DNA of 64,000 bases from Pseudomonas sp. PIC25 (GTDB lineage Bacteria; Pseudomonadota; Gammaproteobacteria; Pseudomonadales; Pseudomonadaceae): assembly GCF_002286785.1 (NCBI RefSeq), contig NZ_MUJY01000034.1, positions 1 to 64,000 of the forward strand, written 5' to 3'. Below the pieces are notes generated by a model, which was not told the DNA's origin, ran no database searches, and worked only from the letters and a program-made list of their open reading frames with translations. Positions 1 to 7,040 of the stretch are shown here, piece after piece (positions within the stretch are counted from its first letter, which is position 1; each line of letters begins with the position of its first letter). The position numbers and the translations under genes were made by a program.

Positions 1-1
1 A

Positions 2-82
2 CCGCCCAAGGCCATCAAGGCCCAGGACGGTGAAGATTTCGAAGACCCGCTATCCAGTGGATCGGAAGGCTGCTCCGCTTAA
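2..82 (+). CDS. C-terminal end of an unidentified protein (partial)
   Basis: An open frame enters from the left edge and ends with TAA at 80-82. Only 26 residues are visible; they are polar and acidic (EDFEDPL near the middle, ending GCSA) and carry no recognisable motif. A hairpin plus T-run follows directly, which supports a real gene end. The family cannot be named from this fragment. Confidence 0.45.
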   Translation, partial: PPKAIKAQDGEDFEDPLSSGSEGCSA

Positions 83-95
83 GTGAACAGCATTA

Positions 96-117
96 CGGCC
101 TGGCGCCGGGCTTTTTT
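96..117 (+). terminator. Rho-independent terminator
   Basis: GC-rich hairpin (GCCTG / CGGGC around GCGC) followed by six T residues. It ends the partial plus-strand gene at the window edge and touches the stop codon of the convergent thioesterase gene. Confidence 0.7.
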
Positions 118-554
118 CATGCTTGGCTGACGTACATGGTGATCTCGGCGCGGAACACCGGCTTATCGCCGACATAAACCATCACCGGCACCTTGATGTC
201 GCCGATCAGGTTCCAGTCGATGGCGCTGCCATCGGCCACGGTGCGGATGTCACCGTCGGCCTTGGCCAGGTACTCCACGGTCATGCCGCGTGGAATCCAG
301 CGGCAGCCCGGTGGGATGGAGGCATCGGTCATGGTACCGGCCGCTAGTTCGGCAGCGTTGCACAGTGCGATGGCATGAACGGTGCCGATGTGGTTCAACA
401 CCTCGCGTCGCTTGGGGAAGGCCACTTCCGCATAGCCCGGACGCAGTTCGACGACCTGCGGGGCGATACTGGCGAAGTAGGGTGCCACCTGGCCGATCAT
501 GGCGCTGAACTGGGCCGGGCCGGCCTGCCGGAACATCTGCAACATTTGACTCAT
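117..554 (-). CDS. Hotdog-fold thioesterase family protein (DUF4442/PaaI-like)
   Basis: A 145-residue protein, the size of single-domain hotdog thioesterases. The segment N54-H55-I-G-T-V-H60 followed by a helix with acidic E69 fits the hotdog pattern in which a loop and long central helix carry the catalytic residues; the family usually hydrolyses acyl-CoA thioesters as a homo-oligomer in the cytoplasm. It is divergent from the TetR gene, with a double palindrome between them, so it is probably the target of that repressor. The physiological substrate cannot be told. The ATG at 554 has a GGAGAAACG ribosome-binding site in front. Confidence 0.75.
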   Translation of the reverse strand: MSQMLQMFRQAGPAQFSAMIGQVAPYFASIAPQVVELRPGYAEVAFPKRREVLNHIGTVHAIALCNAAELAAGTMTDASIPPGCRWIPRGMTVEYLAKADGDIRTVADGSAIDWNLIGDIKVPVMVYVGDKPVFRAEITMYVSQA

Positions 555-615
555 ACGTTTCTCCTGAGTGAAAACGAATTGAAGATGAGCGCGCGCCGGG
601 GCAGTATACGAGCAT

Positions 616-644
616 TAGAAATGAATTCTAGAAAAATATTCTAG
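616..644. promoter_or_regulatory. Double palindromic operator for the TetR-family regulator
   Basis: Two overlapping inverted repeats: TAGAA-N5-TTCTA (616-630) and CTAGAA-N5-TTCTAG (628-644), sharing TTCTAGAA in the middle. The array sits between the divergent thioesterase and TetR genes, ends 14 bp before the TetR start, and is AT-rich in a GC-rich background. This is typical of a TetR autoregulatory operator; binding is inferred. Confidence 0.7.
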
Positions 645-658
645 TCATTGGGGAGCTG

Positions 659-1237
659 ATGGCCCGTCGTTCACGCAAGGATGAAATCCTCCAGGCCGCG
701 CTGGCCTGCTTCACCGAATTCGGTGTCGATGCCACCACCATCGAGATGATCCGCGATCGCTCCGGTGCCAGCATCGGCAGTCTCTATCACCACTTCGGCA
801 ACAAAGAGCGCATCATCGGCGCGCTGTACCTGGCGGGTACGGCGGAATACGCAGCCCTGCTGGAGGAAGGTTTCGCCGTGGCCGACAGCGCGGAGGATTG
901 TGTGAAGCTGCTGGTGACTAGCTACATCGACTGGGTGGTGGCCAACCCGGACTGGGCACGTTTCATCCTGCACAGCCGAGGGCGCGTCGAGGCGAGTGAG
1001 GTGGGGGAGGCGCTACGCGAGGCCAATCGCGTGCATTACGGGCGCATCAACCAGGCTCTGGCGAGCTACCGAGAACAGGGCGTATTCAAGCCGATACCAG
1101 TGGACTGCTTTTCATCGCTGATCATCGGGCCGGCCCATGATTTTGCCCGCAATTGGCTGGCCGGGCGCACGGAGACGGCGTTGATCGAATGCCGTGACCT
1201 GTTGGCCCAGGCGGCTTGGGATAGCGTCAGCGCATAA
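659..1237 (+). CDS. TetR/AcrR-family transcriptional regulator
   Basis: A 192-residue protein with an N-terminal TetR helix-turn-helix (about residues 8-50; TTIEMIRDRSG turn, recognition helix IGSLYHHFGNKERII) and an all-alpha C-terminal domain expected to bind a small ligand. Length is normal for the family. It is read divergently from the hotdog thioesterase and has a strong double operator just upstream, so negative control of both genes is the simplest model. The start ATG follows GGGGAG at 650-655. The ligand is unknown; an acyl-CoA or aromatic thioester would fit the neighbour but is a guess. Confidence 0.88.
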   Translation: MARRSRKDEILQAALACFTEFGVDATTIEMIRDRSGASIGSLYHHFGNKERIIGALYLAGTAEYAALLEEGFAVADSAEDCVKLLVTSYIDWVVANPDWARFILHSRGRVEASEVGEALREANRVHYGRINQALASYREQGVFKPIPVDCFSSLIIGPAHDFARNWLAGRTETALIECRDLLAQAAWDSVSA

Positions 1238-1251
1238 ATTGCGTGGAAAAG

Positions 1252-1278
1252 AAAAGCCCCGCGGGAGGCGAGGCTTTC
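1252..1278. terminator. Bidirectional terminator hairpin
   Basis: AAAGCC-C-CGC / GCG-A-GGCTTT hairpin with one mismatch, flanked by A-runs on one side and T-runs on the other, between the convergent tetR and DUF934 genes. Confidence 0.65.
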
Positions 1279-1290
1279 AGGCTTCATCGA

Positions 1291-1788
1291 TCAACCGCGG
1301 CGGCGGAACAGCGGCAATGGCTGGTCGGTGGCGGCCTGGTAGACCTCGGAGAAGTCGTGCAGGCTCTGTAGTGCGTCATAGGGGTCGCGGTCCGGGCGGA
1401 TGGCATAGGCATCGAACCCGCAGCGCTTCATGAAGAACAACTGGTCGCGCAGTACATCGCCAATCGCACGAACTTCGCCCTTGTAGCCGTAGCGCTCACG
1501 CAGCAGGCGGGCGCTGGAGAAGTGGCGACCATCGGTGAACACCGGGAAGTTCAGCGCCACGACCTGGAAGTACTGCAGATCGTCGGCGATCTCTTCCACT
1601 TCCTCGTCGCTGTCCAGCCATACGCCGAGGCCGCCGTCGCGGGCCTTCAGCGCGTGGGCGTGGTCGCGCCACAGGGCGAGCGGAACGATCAGGTCGTCGC
1701 TGTTGGAGAGTCCTTCGAGCGTCACGTCCTTGGGCAGCAGGTGCCAGGTTTCATCGATCACCTGGTCATTCTTAATGATTCGCTGCAT
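1291..1788 (-). CDS. DUF934 protein, sulfite/nitrite reductase-associated
   Basis: A 165-residue DUF934 protein. The family is regularly encoded directly after cysI-type hemoprotein genes and is thought to take part in assimilatory sulfite reduction, but its biochemical activity is not established. The chosen ATG at 1788 is preceded by AAGGAG and overlaps the end of the upstream reductase gene by 17 bp, giving translational coupling; the frame stays open upstream but that part only shadows the reductase. The segment LNFPVFTDGRHFSSARLLRERYGYKGE... is characteristic of the family. A bidirectional hairpin follows the stop. Confidence 0.8.
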   Translation of the reverse strand: MQRIIKNDQVIDETWHLLPKDVTLEGLSNSDDLIVPLALWRDHAHALKARDGGLGVWLDSDEEVEEIADDLQYFQVVALNFPVFTDGRHFSSARLLRERYGYKGEVRAIGDVLRDQLFFMKRCGFDAYAIRPDRDPYDALQSLHDFSEVYQAATDQPLPLFRRRG

Positions 1789-3430
1789 ACACGCGCTCCT
1801 TGAAGGGGTCGATACCGATACGGCGGAAGGTGTCGATGAAGCGCTCGTCTTCGGCGCGTTTTTCCACGTAGACATTGATGATTTTCTCGATCACGTCCGG
1901 CATGGCGTCCTGGGCGAAGGAGGGGCCGAGAATCTGGCCGAGGCTGGCATCTCGACTGGCGCTGCCGCCGAGGGAGACCTGGTAGAACTCCTCGCCTTTC
2001 TTGTCCACCCCGAGGATGCCGATATGGCCGACGTGGTGGTGACCGCAAGCGTTCATACAGCCGGAGATGTTGAGGTCGATCTCACCCAGATCGAACAGGT
2101 AGTCCAGATCGTCGAAACGGCGCTGGATGGCTTCGGCAATCGGAATCGACTTGGCGTTGGCCAGGGAGCAGAAGTCGCCGCCCGGGCAGCAGATGATATC
2201 GGTCAGCAGGCCGATGTTCGGCGTGGCGAAGCCCAGCTCGCGCAGCTCGCCCCACAGCGCGAACAAATCGCGCTGGCGCACGTCGGCCAGGATGATGTTC
2301 TGGTTATGGCTGTTGCGTACTTCACCGAAGCTGTAGCGATCGGCCAGGTCGGCGATGGCATCCAGTTGTTTGTCGGTGACATCGCCCGGCGCAGTGCCGG
2401 TGGGCTTCAGCGACAGCGTGACTGCGGCATAGCCCGGCTTCTTGTGCAGTACGACGTTGCGTGCGCGCCAGCGGGCAAAGCCCGGGTGCTCGGCATCGAG
2501 ACGGGCGAGAGCCTCGTCCTGGTCCTCCAGCGACTCATAGTTTGGGTCGATGAAGTGCTTGGCCACGCGTTCCACTTCGGCTTCGGTCAGGGTGGTCGGG
2601 CCGTCCTTCAGGTGGACGAACTCGGCCTCGACTTTCTCGGCGAAGACTTCCGGTGTCAACGCCTTGACCAGAATCTTGATGCGCGCCTTGAACTTGTTGT
2701 CGCGGCGGCCATAGCGGTTGTAGACCCGCAAGATCGCGTCCAGGTAGCTCAGCAGGTGCTGCCAGGGCAGGAATTCATTGATGAAGCTGCCAACCACCGG
2801 TGTCCGGCCGAGACCGCCACCGACGGAAACGCGGAAGCCCAGTTCGCCTGCGGCGTTCTTCACCGCTTCCAGGCCGATGTCATGAACCTCGATGGCGGCA
2901 CGGTCGCTCACGGCGCCGTTCACCGCGATCTTGAACTTACGCGGCAGGTGGGCGAATTCCGGGTGGAAGGTCGACCACTGGCGGATGATCTCGCACCAGG
3001 GGCGTGGATCGACCAGCTCGTCGCGGGCGACGCCGGCGAACTGATCGGTCGTGGTGTTGCGAATGCAGTTGCCGCTGGTCTGGATCGCATGCATCTGCAC
3101 GGTGGCCAGTTCGGCGAGGATATCCGGCACGTCTTCCAGGTCCGGCCAGTTGAACTGCACGTTCTGGCGGGTGCTGATATGGGCATAGCCCTTGTCGTAG
3201 TCGCGAGCGATCTGCGCCAGCTTGCGTATTTGCTTCGAGGAGAGCAGGCCGTAGGGCACTGCTATCCGCAACATGGGGGCATAGCGCTGGATATAGAGGC
3301 CGTTCTGCAGGCGCAGCGGACGGAACTCTTCGCCTGTCAGTTCGCCTGCCAGATAACGGCGGGTCTGATCGCGGAACTGCTTGACGCGGTCCTCGACGAT
3401 CCGTTGATCGTACTCGTCGTATACGTACAT
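1772..3430 (-). CDS. cysI: Assimilatory sulfite/nitrite reductase hemoprotein (CysI-like)
   Basis: A 552-residue siroheme/4Fe-4S reductase. The two cysteine pairs that hold the cluster and siroheme are visible: C415-X5-C421 (CPGGDFC) and C458-X3-C462 (GCMNAC), the latter followed by GHHHVGHIG. The two ferredoxin-like half-domains are present (residues about 50-120 and 330-400). It would reduce sulfite to sulfide (or nitrite to ammonia) in the cytoplasm for assimilation, taking electrons from a separate partner not seen here. The ATG at 3430 (MYVYDEYDQ) is the usual Pseudomonas start. DUF934 overlaps its 3' end. Sulfite and nitrite reductases cannot be separated with certainty from sequence alone. 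Confidence 0.88.
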   Translation of the reverse strand: MYVYDEYDQRIVEDRVKQFRDQTRRYLAGELTGEEFRPLRLQNGLYIQRYAPMLRIAVPYGLLSSKQIRKLAQIARDYDKGYAHISTRQNVQFNWPDLEDVPDILAELATVQMHAIQTSGNCIRNTTTDQFAGVARDELVDPRPWCEIIRQWSTFHPEFAHLPRKFKIAVNGAVSDRAAIEVHDIGLEAVKNAAGELGFRVSVGGGLGRTPVVGSFINEFLPWQHLLSYLDAILRVYNRYGRRDNKFKARIKILVKALTPEVFAEKVEAEFVHLKDGPTTLTEAEVERVAKHFIDPNYESLEDQDEALARLDAEHPGFARWRARNVVLHKKPGYAAVTLSLKPTGTAPGDVTDKQLDAIADLADRYSFGEVRNSHNQNIILADVRQRDLFALWGELRELGFATPNIGLLTDIICCPGGDFCSLANAKSIPIAEAIQRRFDDLDYLFDLGEIDLNISGCMNACGHHHVGHIGILGVDKKGEEFYQVSLGGSASRDASLGQILGPSFAQDAMPDVIEKIINVYVEKRAEDERFIDTFRRIGIDPFKERVYAANH

Positions 3431-3600
3431 GAAATGTCCTGTTTTCAGGCTACTTAGCAACCCTCGCGGCATGCTGCACGAGGCTGCCGGCGAATCGGGT
3501 TTCTGGGCTTTCCGCGCGCACGGTCGCGCACTCCCCGCGGAGCCCGAGGAAGATACCAGCTCAGGGTTATGCGCAAAAGTGAAGTTTGAATATATGGTAG

Positions 3601-3638
3601 GAACTATTAGTTCTAAGTTACCGAAGGAGCATAACTCC
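3601..3638. promoter_or_regulatory. Two short inverted repeats in the cysI upstream region
   Basis: GAACT-ATT-AGTTC (3601-3613) and GGAG-CATAA-CTCC (3626-3638) lie about 170-210 bp upstream of cysI in an AT-rich island, between cysI and the divergent 37-residue membrane peptide gene. They are candidate regulator sites; no specific regulator can be assigned. Confidence 0.35.
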
Positions 3639-3710
3639 GCTGCTTGAGGGAGCGACGGCGCTGGTCTTAACTCCGAAGGGTGTCACCCATAATCACAAGA
3701 AGGGGGAAGC

Positions 3711-3824
3711 ATGACCGACCATTCCGAACACGAAAACCGCGACAGTGTGGTAGATGCCTGGGCGATCCTGGTGCTGATCGCGATTGCCGTGGCAACGGCC
3801 GTCTTCTGGGTCAGCCATCAGTAA
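3711..3824 (+). CDS. 37-residue single-pass membrane peptide
   Basis: A short frame with an AGAAGGGGG ribosome-binding site 5-13 bp before its ATG. The polar N-terminus (MTDHSEHENRDSVVDAW) is followed by one hydrophobic helix (AILVLIAIAVATAVFWV) and the end SHQ, as in bacterial membrane microproteins. It is divergent from cysI and codon use is typical of the genome. The function is unknown; its existence rests on the ribosome-binding site and the clean transmembrane pattern. Confidence 0.6.
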   Translation: MTDHSEHENRDSVVDAWAILVLIAIAVATAVFWVSHQ

Positions 3825-3983
3825 GTCGCTGCCATACGCCACACCGGCTGGCCGTTTCCGACGAGGCGGCCAGTGTCTGCTTGCGACACCGCTCGTCCAA
3901 CCGGCGCTTTCGATCGGGCTCATGGCTATTTGATAGCTATTCTCGACGCTACACTAAGCTCTTTTGCCCCGGATAACCGCTCC

Positions 3984-5060
3984 ATGCTCCTGCGTCTGTT
4001 TCTTTTTCTTTTCTGCCTGTTCGGCAGCCTGGCGGCGCATGCGACATCGGTGGTGTTTCTCAATCCTGGGCGATCCACGGAAGTCTTCTGGGTCGGCTAT
4101 ACCCGCTTCATGCAGGCGGCTGCGGACGACCTGGGGTTCGAATTGACCGTGCTTTATGGCGAACGCGACGCGCAACGTACCCTGCAACAGGCGCGTGACA
4201 CGCTGGGCGGCGAGGCTCTGCCGGACTACCTGCTGTTCGTCAACGAGGAACATGCCGGGCCGGAAATTCTGCGTCTGGCGGCGGGCAAGCCGGTCAAGCT
4301 GTTCTCCGTAAACAGCCATCTGACCGAAGAGCAGCAGCGCTATACCGGCAACACCCGGGAAAACCACCCCAACTGGATCGGCAGCATGGTACCGAACGAC
4401 GAAGAGGCCGGTTACCTGATGGCCAGGGCGTTGTTCGTCCAGGCCGAGCAGGGCACCTTCGGCGAGATAGAGCTGATCGCGTTCGCCGGCAATCGCCAGA
4501 CGCCGGCCTCGCGGATACGGGAGGCCGGCCTGCAACGCGCGCTGGCCGAGCACCCTAGGGTGCGCTTGCGTCAGATGGTCTACGGCGAATGGAACCGCCA
4601 GCGGGCCTATGAGCAGGCGCAATTGCTGTTGCCGCGCTATCCGCAGACCCGAGTGATCTGGGCAGCGAACGACGAAATGGCCTTCGGCGCGATGCAGGCG
4701 CTGGAGGAGCGGCACAAGGTTCCCGGCAGGGATGTGCTGTTTTCCGCCCTGAATACTTCCCGCGAGGTGCTCCAAGCGCGTATCGATGGACGTATCAGTG
4801 CCCTGGTCGGCGGGCATTTCACCCTCGGCGGCTGGGCTCTGGTGCTGTTACATGACTATGATGCTGGTCTGGATTTCGCCGCCCATGGCGGCAAGGACCG
4901 CCAGGTCCCGCTGTTCAGGTTGCTCGATGAGAAGCAATCCCGGCGCTTGATGCAGCGCCAGGAGCAGAAAGGCTTCGGCCTGGACTTCCGGAAGTTCACC
5001 CTGCAAGGCTGGCCCGATGCGAAGGACTACCGGTTCTCCCTCGATGCACTGCTGGATTGA
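3984..5060 (+). CDS. Periplasmic binding protein of the sugar-binding (LacI/RbsB-like) class
   Basis: A 358-residue protein. The ATG at 3984 opens a clear signal peptide (MLLRLFLFLFCLFGSLAAHA), so the longer open frame upstream is not used. The mature part has the type I periplasmic-binding-protein pattern: N-terminal VVFLNPG strand, a segment of WVGYTRFMQAAADDLGF type, and IWAANDEMAFGAMQALEE, the hinge-near motif of the LacI/RbsB family. No permease or ATPase gene lies next to it, so it may serve a sensor kinase or a distant transporter; the ligand is unknown. Confidence 0.75.
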   Translation: MLLRLFLFLFCLFGSLAAHATSVVFLNPGRSTEVFWVGYTRFMQAAADDLGFELTVLYGERDAQRTLQQARDTLGGEALPDYLLFVNEEHAGPEILRLAAGKPVKLFSVNSHLTEEQQRYTGNTRENHPNWIGSMVPNDEEAGYLMARALFVQAEQGTFGEIELIAFAGNRQTPASRIREAGLQRALAEHPRVRLRQMVYGEWNRQRAYEQAQLLLPRYPQTRVIWAANDEMAFGAMQALEERHKVPGRDVLFSALNTSREVLQARIDGRISALVGGHFTLGGWALVLLHDYDAGLDFAAHGGKDRQVPLFRLLDEKQSRRLMQRQEQKGFGLDFRKFTLQGWPDAKDYRFSLDALLD

Positions 5061-5062
5061 AT

Positions 5063-5284
5063 TCAGATCCCGGCCAGGTGGATCACCAGCTTCACCACGC
5101 CAAAGATCGTCAGCACGAACAGCAATGTGAACACCACGCCCAGGATGATGAAGTGACTCGGTTTGCCGTGGGTGAAATCGCGAGCGCGGTTCTTGCCGCT
5201 CTGCACGCCCAGGGCGGCAGCCAGTACGCTGTGCAGCATCTGCCAGAACGTCAGCGGTTTGCGGTCTTCGGATTGGTCGTTCAT
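5063..5284 (-). CDS. DUF2970 small membrane protein
   Basis: A 73-residue protein. The start at 5284 (MNDQSEDRKP) is chosen because ACGGAGGT precedes it at good spacing; an ATG five codons upstream lacks this. The N-terminal half holds the family segment LTFWQMLHSVLAAALGVQS, and one transmembrane helix (IILGVVFTLLFVLTIFGVVKLVI) lies near the C-terminus. The DUF2970 family is widespread in proteobacteria and has no known function. It is encoded just downstream of the MATE gene on the same strand (gap about 27 bp). Confidence 0.75.
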   Translation of the reverse strand: MNDQSEDRKPLTFWQMLHSVLAAALGVQSGKNRARDFTHGKPSHFIILGVVFTLLFVLTIFGVVKLVIHLAGI

Positions 5285-5311
5285 GGGCACCTCCGTCAAG
5301 GAGCTTAGCCG

Positions 5312-6637
5312 CTACAGGCGGATTTGCGTCCAGCCCCTGCGCTGCCACATCACCGCGAACACCGCGGAGGCCATGCCGCGCTGCAGAATCTGCAGACTCC
5401 AGATCGCCAGCAAGCCATGGCCCAGCACCGGGCCGACCAGATAGGCCAGCGGCAGGAAGAACAGCCACTGGTTACCCAGGCTGACCGCCATCACCGTGCG
5501 ACTGGCGCCAGCGCCCAGCAGGGCCTGGGTAAGCACCAGCGCGGTCGCGTCGATGACCATACCGAAGCCGGTCAGGCGCAAGGGCCAGGTGCCCAGCTCG
5601 ATCAGATGCGCGTCGCTGACGAACAGCGGCAGGATGGCCTGCGGAAACAACCAGAACGGCATGCCCAGCAACGCCAGACCGATGGCCGCGACCTTTACCA
5701 CCTCCCAGCCCCAGCGATGGGCGGCGACCGCATCTTTCTCGCCGAGGCTCTGGCTGACCAGCGTGGTCGCCGCCATACCCAGGCCGACGCCCGGCAGGAT
5801 GAGGAACAGCGCCAGGTTGATCAGCACATGGGCGATCGCCAGCTCCGCCGTGCCGACCTGGCCGATGATCCAGAACAGCGCGGTGATGCCGGCGGCGAAG
5901 AAGAACTGCTGCAAGGAGTTGGGTAACACCAGGCGCAGCATCACGCGGATATCCAGCGCGCTGGGCCGGCGGCGTAGAAAGCCCTGCGCTTGGGCGATGC
6001 GCCAAGTCTGCCAGCCGTAGATCGCCGAGCCCAGGTACAGCGCGAGGCTGGTGCCCAGGCCGGAGCCTGGCGCACCCATGTTGGGCAGGCCGAACAGTCC
6101 GTGGATCAGGCTGTAGCTGATGACGACGTTGGCCGCGTGCATGATCACCAGCGTGCGCATGTACACGCCGGATTGGTGGCTGCCGTTCCAGTAGCCGCGG
6201 AAGGAGAAGTTCATGCCGACGGCGAAGATCGCCAGCACCCGCCATTCGAAATAGCGAATGCCAATGGCGCTCACCTCCGGGTCATCGGACAGCAGGCCGA
6301 TGATGGTTTCCGCCTGCCACCAGCCAAGCAGTGTCAGCGGCAGGGCGATACCCAGGGCGATGGCCAGACCTGCATTCAGCGGTGCGGCGGCCTCGTCGGC
6401 GCGTCCTTCGCCGCGGCGGCGTGCCACCTGGGCCTGCACGGCGGCTCCCAGGCCCATGACCAGGGCGATGGCCATGAAGTTGGCGTAGCTGCCGATCCCG
6501 ACTCCGGCCAGGGCTTTCTCGCCCAGGTGGCCGACCATGGCGGCATCGATTAGGTTGAGCAGGCTCTGGCTGAGCATGCCGCCGATGATCGGCAGGCCGA
6601 GGTTGAGAATGTGCTTGAGGCGCTGGCGTTCGAGCAT
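5312..6637 (-). CDS. MATE-family multidrug/toxin efflux transporter
   Basis: A 441-residue protein with twelve predicted hydrophobic helices and the MATE signature near the N-terminus (LPIIGGMLSQSLLNLIDAAMVGHLGEKALAGVGIG, residues about 15-50) and its repeat after the midpoint (LVLPNSLQQFFFAAGITALFWIIGQVG). It exports cationic compounds across the inner membrane with H+ or Na+. Length is normal for NorM/DinF types. The DUF2970 gene follows it. The substrate cannot be inferred. No operator or dedicated regulator is visible nearby. Confidence 0.88.
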   Translation of the reverse strand: MLERQRLKHILNLGLPIIGGMLSQSLLNLIDAAMVGHLGEKALAGVGIGSYANFMAIALVMGLGAAVQAQVARRRGEGRADEAAAPLNAGLAIALGIALPLTLLGWWQAETIIGLLSDDPEVSAIGIRYFEWRVLAIFAVGMNFSFRGYWNGSHQSGVYMRTLVIMHAANVVISYSLIHGLFGLPNMGAPGSGLGTSLALYLGSAIYGWQTWRIAQAQGFLRRRPSALDIRVMLRLVLPNSLQQFFFAAGITALFWIIGQVGTAELAIAHVLINLALFLILPGVGLGMAATTLVSQSLGEKDAVAAHRWGWEVVKVAAIGLALLGMPFWLFPQAILPLFVSDAHLIELGTWPLRLTGFGMVIDATALVLTQALLGAGASRTVMAVSLGNQWLFFLPLAYLVGPVLGHGLLAIWSLQILQRGMASAVFAVMWQRRGWTQIRL

Positions 6638-6810
6638 GAAAACCTTATGGGGCAGGGAAGCGCATCCGACTGTTCGTGGCGAAGTCCTGGCGCGTGTCGG
6701 TCGCGACCGGGCTTGAGCGGGGCATCTTAACCCAGCCGGTACCGGCTTGATCTAGTGCAGGGCGCCGCGTAAGGTGGCGCCCCATTCGGCCCGGTGCGGC
6801 CGAACGAACG
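6638..6810. other. Intergenic region upstream of the riboswitch
   Basis: Non-coding space between the MATE start and the cobalamin riboswitch. It must hold the promoter of the cobN operon (plus strand) and of the MATE gene (minus strand), but no strong -35/-10 pair or Zur-type palindrome was recognised. Confidence 0.4.
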
Positions 6811-6960
6811 GAACGCGTGGTGCCCGGATCAAGGTCCGGGGTAAATGGGAAGACAGTCCAAGCTGTCGCTGCCCCCGCAACGGTAGGGTCGATGCGTTCG
6901 ACCGAGCCCGACACCAGCCCGCGTTCCGCAGGAAAGTTGCGGTGGGCGACTTCCCCGGCA
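6811..6960 (+). ncRNA. Cobalamin (B12) riboswitch
   Basis: The leader of the cobN operon contains the conserved core of the cobalamin riboswitch: GTGGTGCCCGG, then AATGGGAA, GCTGCCCCCGCAACGGT, and the B12 box form AGCCCGACACCAGCCC, in the right order and spacing. About 80 bases separate it from the cobN start. Binding of adenosyl- or other cobalamin would switch the operon off, presumably by translation or transcription control. Ends are approximate. Confidence 0.9.
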
Positions 6961-7040
6961 TAGAGCTTCTTCTGCCTTGGCCTTGTGGCCGGGGCGCATC
7001 CCTCTATTTCGGCAGCCCATCCTTTCTTCACGGAGTGGGC

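Noticed and set aside
1535-3457. Open plus-strand frame of 640 codons opposite cysI
   Set aside because: No domain or start signal; cysI with its cysteine motifs lies on the other strand.
6774-7040. GTG-started 89-codon N-terminal extension of the CobN-like protein
   Set aside because: It would translate through the conserved cobalamin riboswitch, and the ATG at 7041 opens a proper signal peptide.
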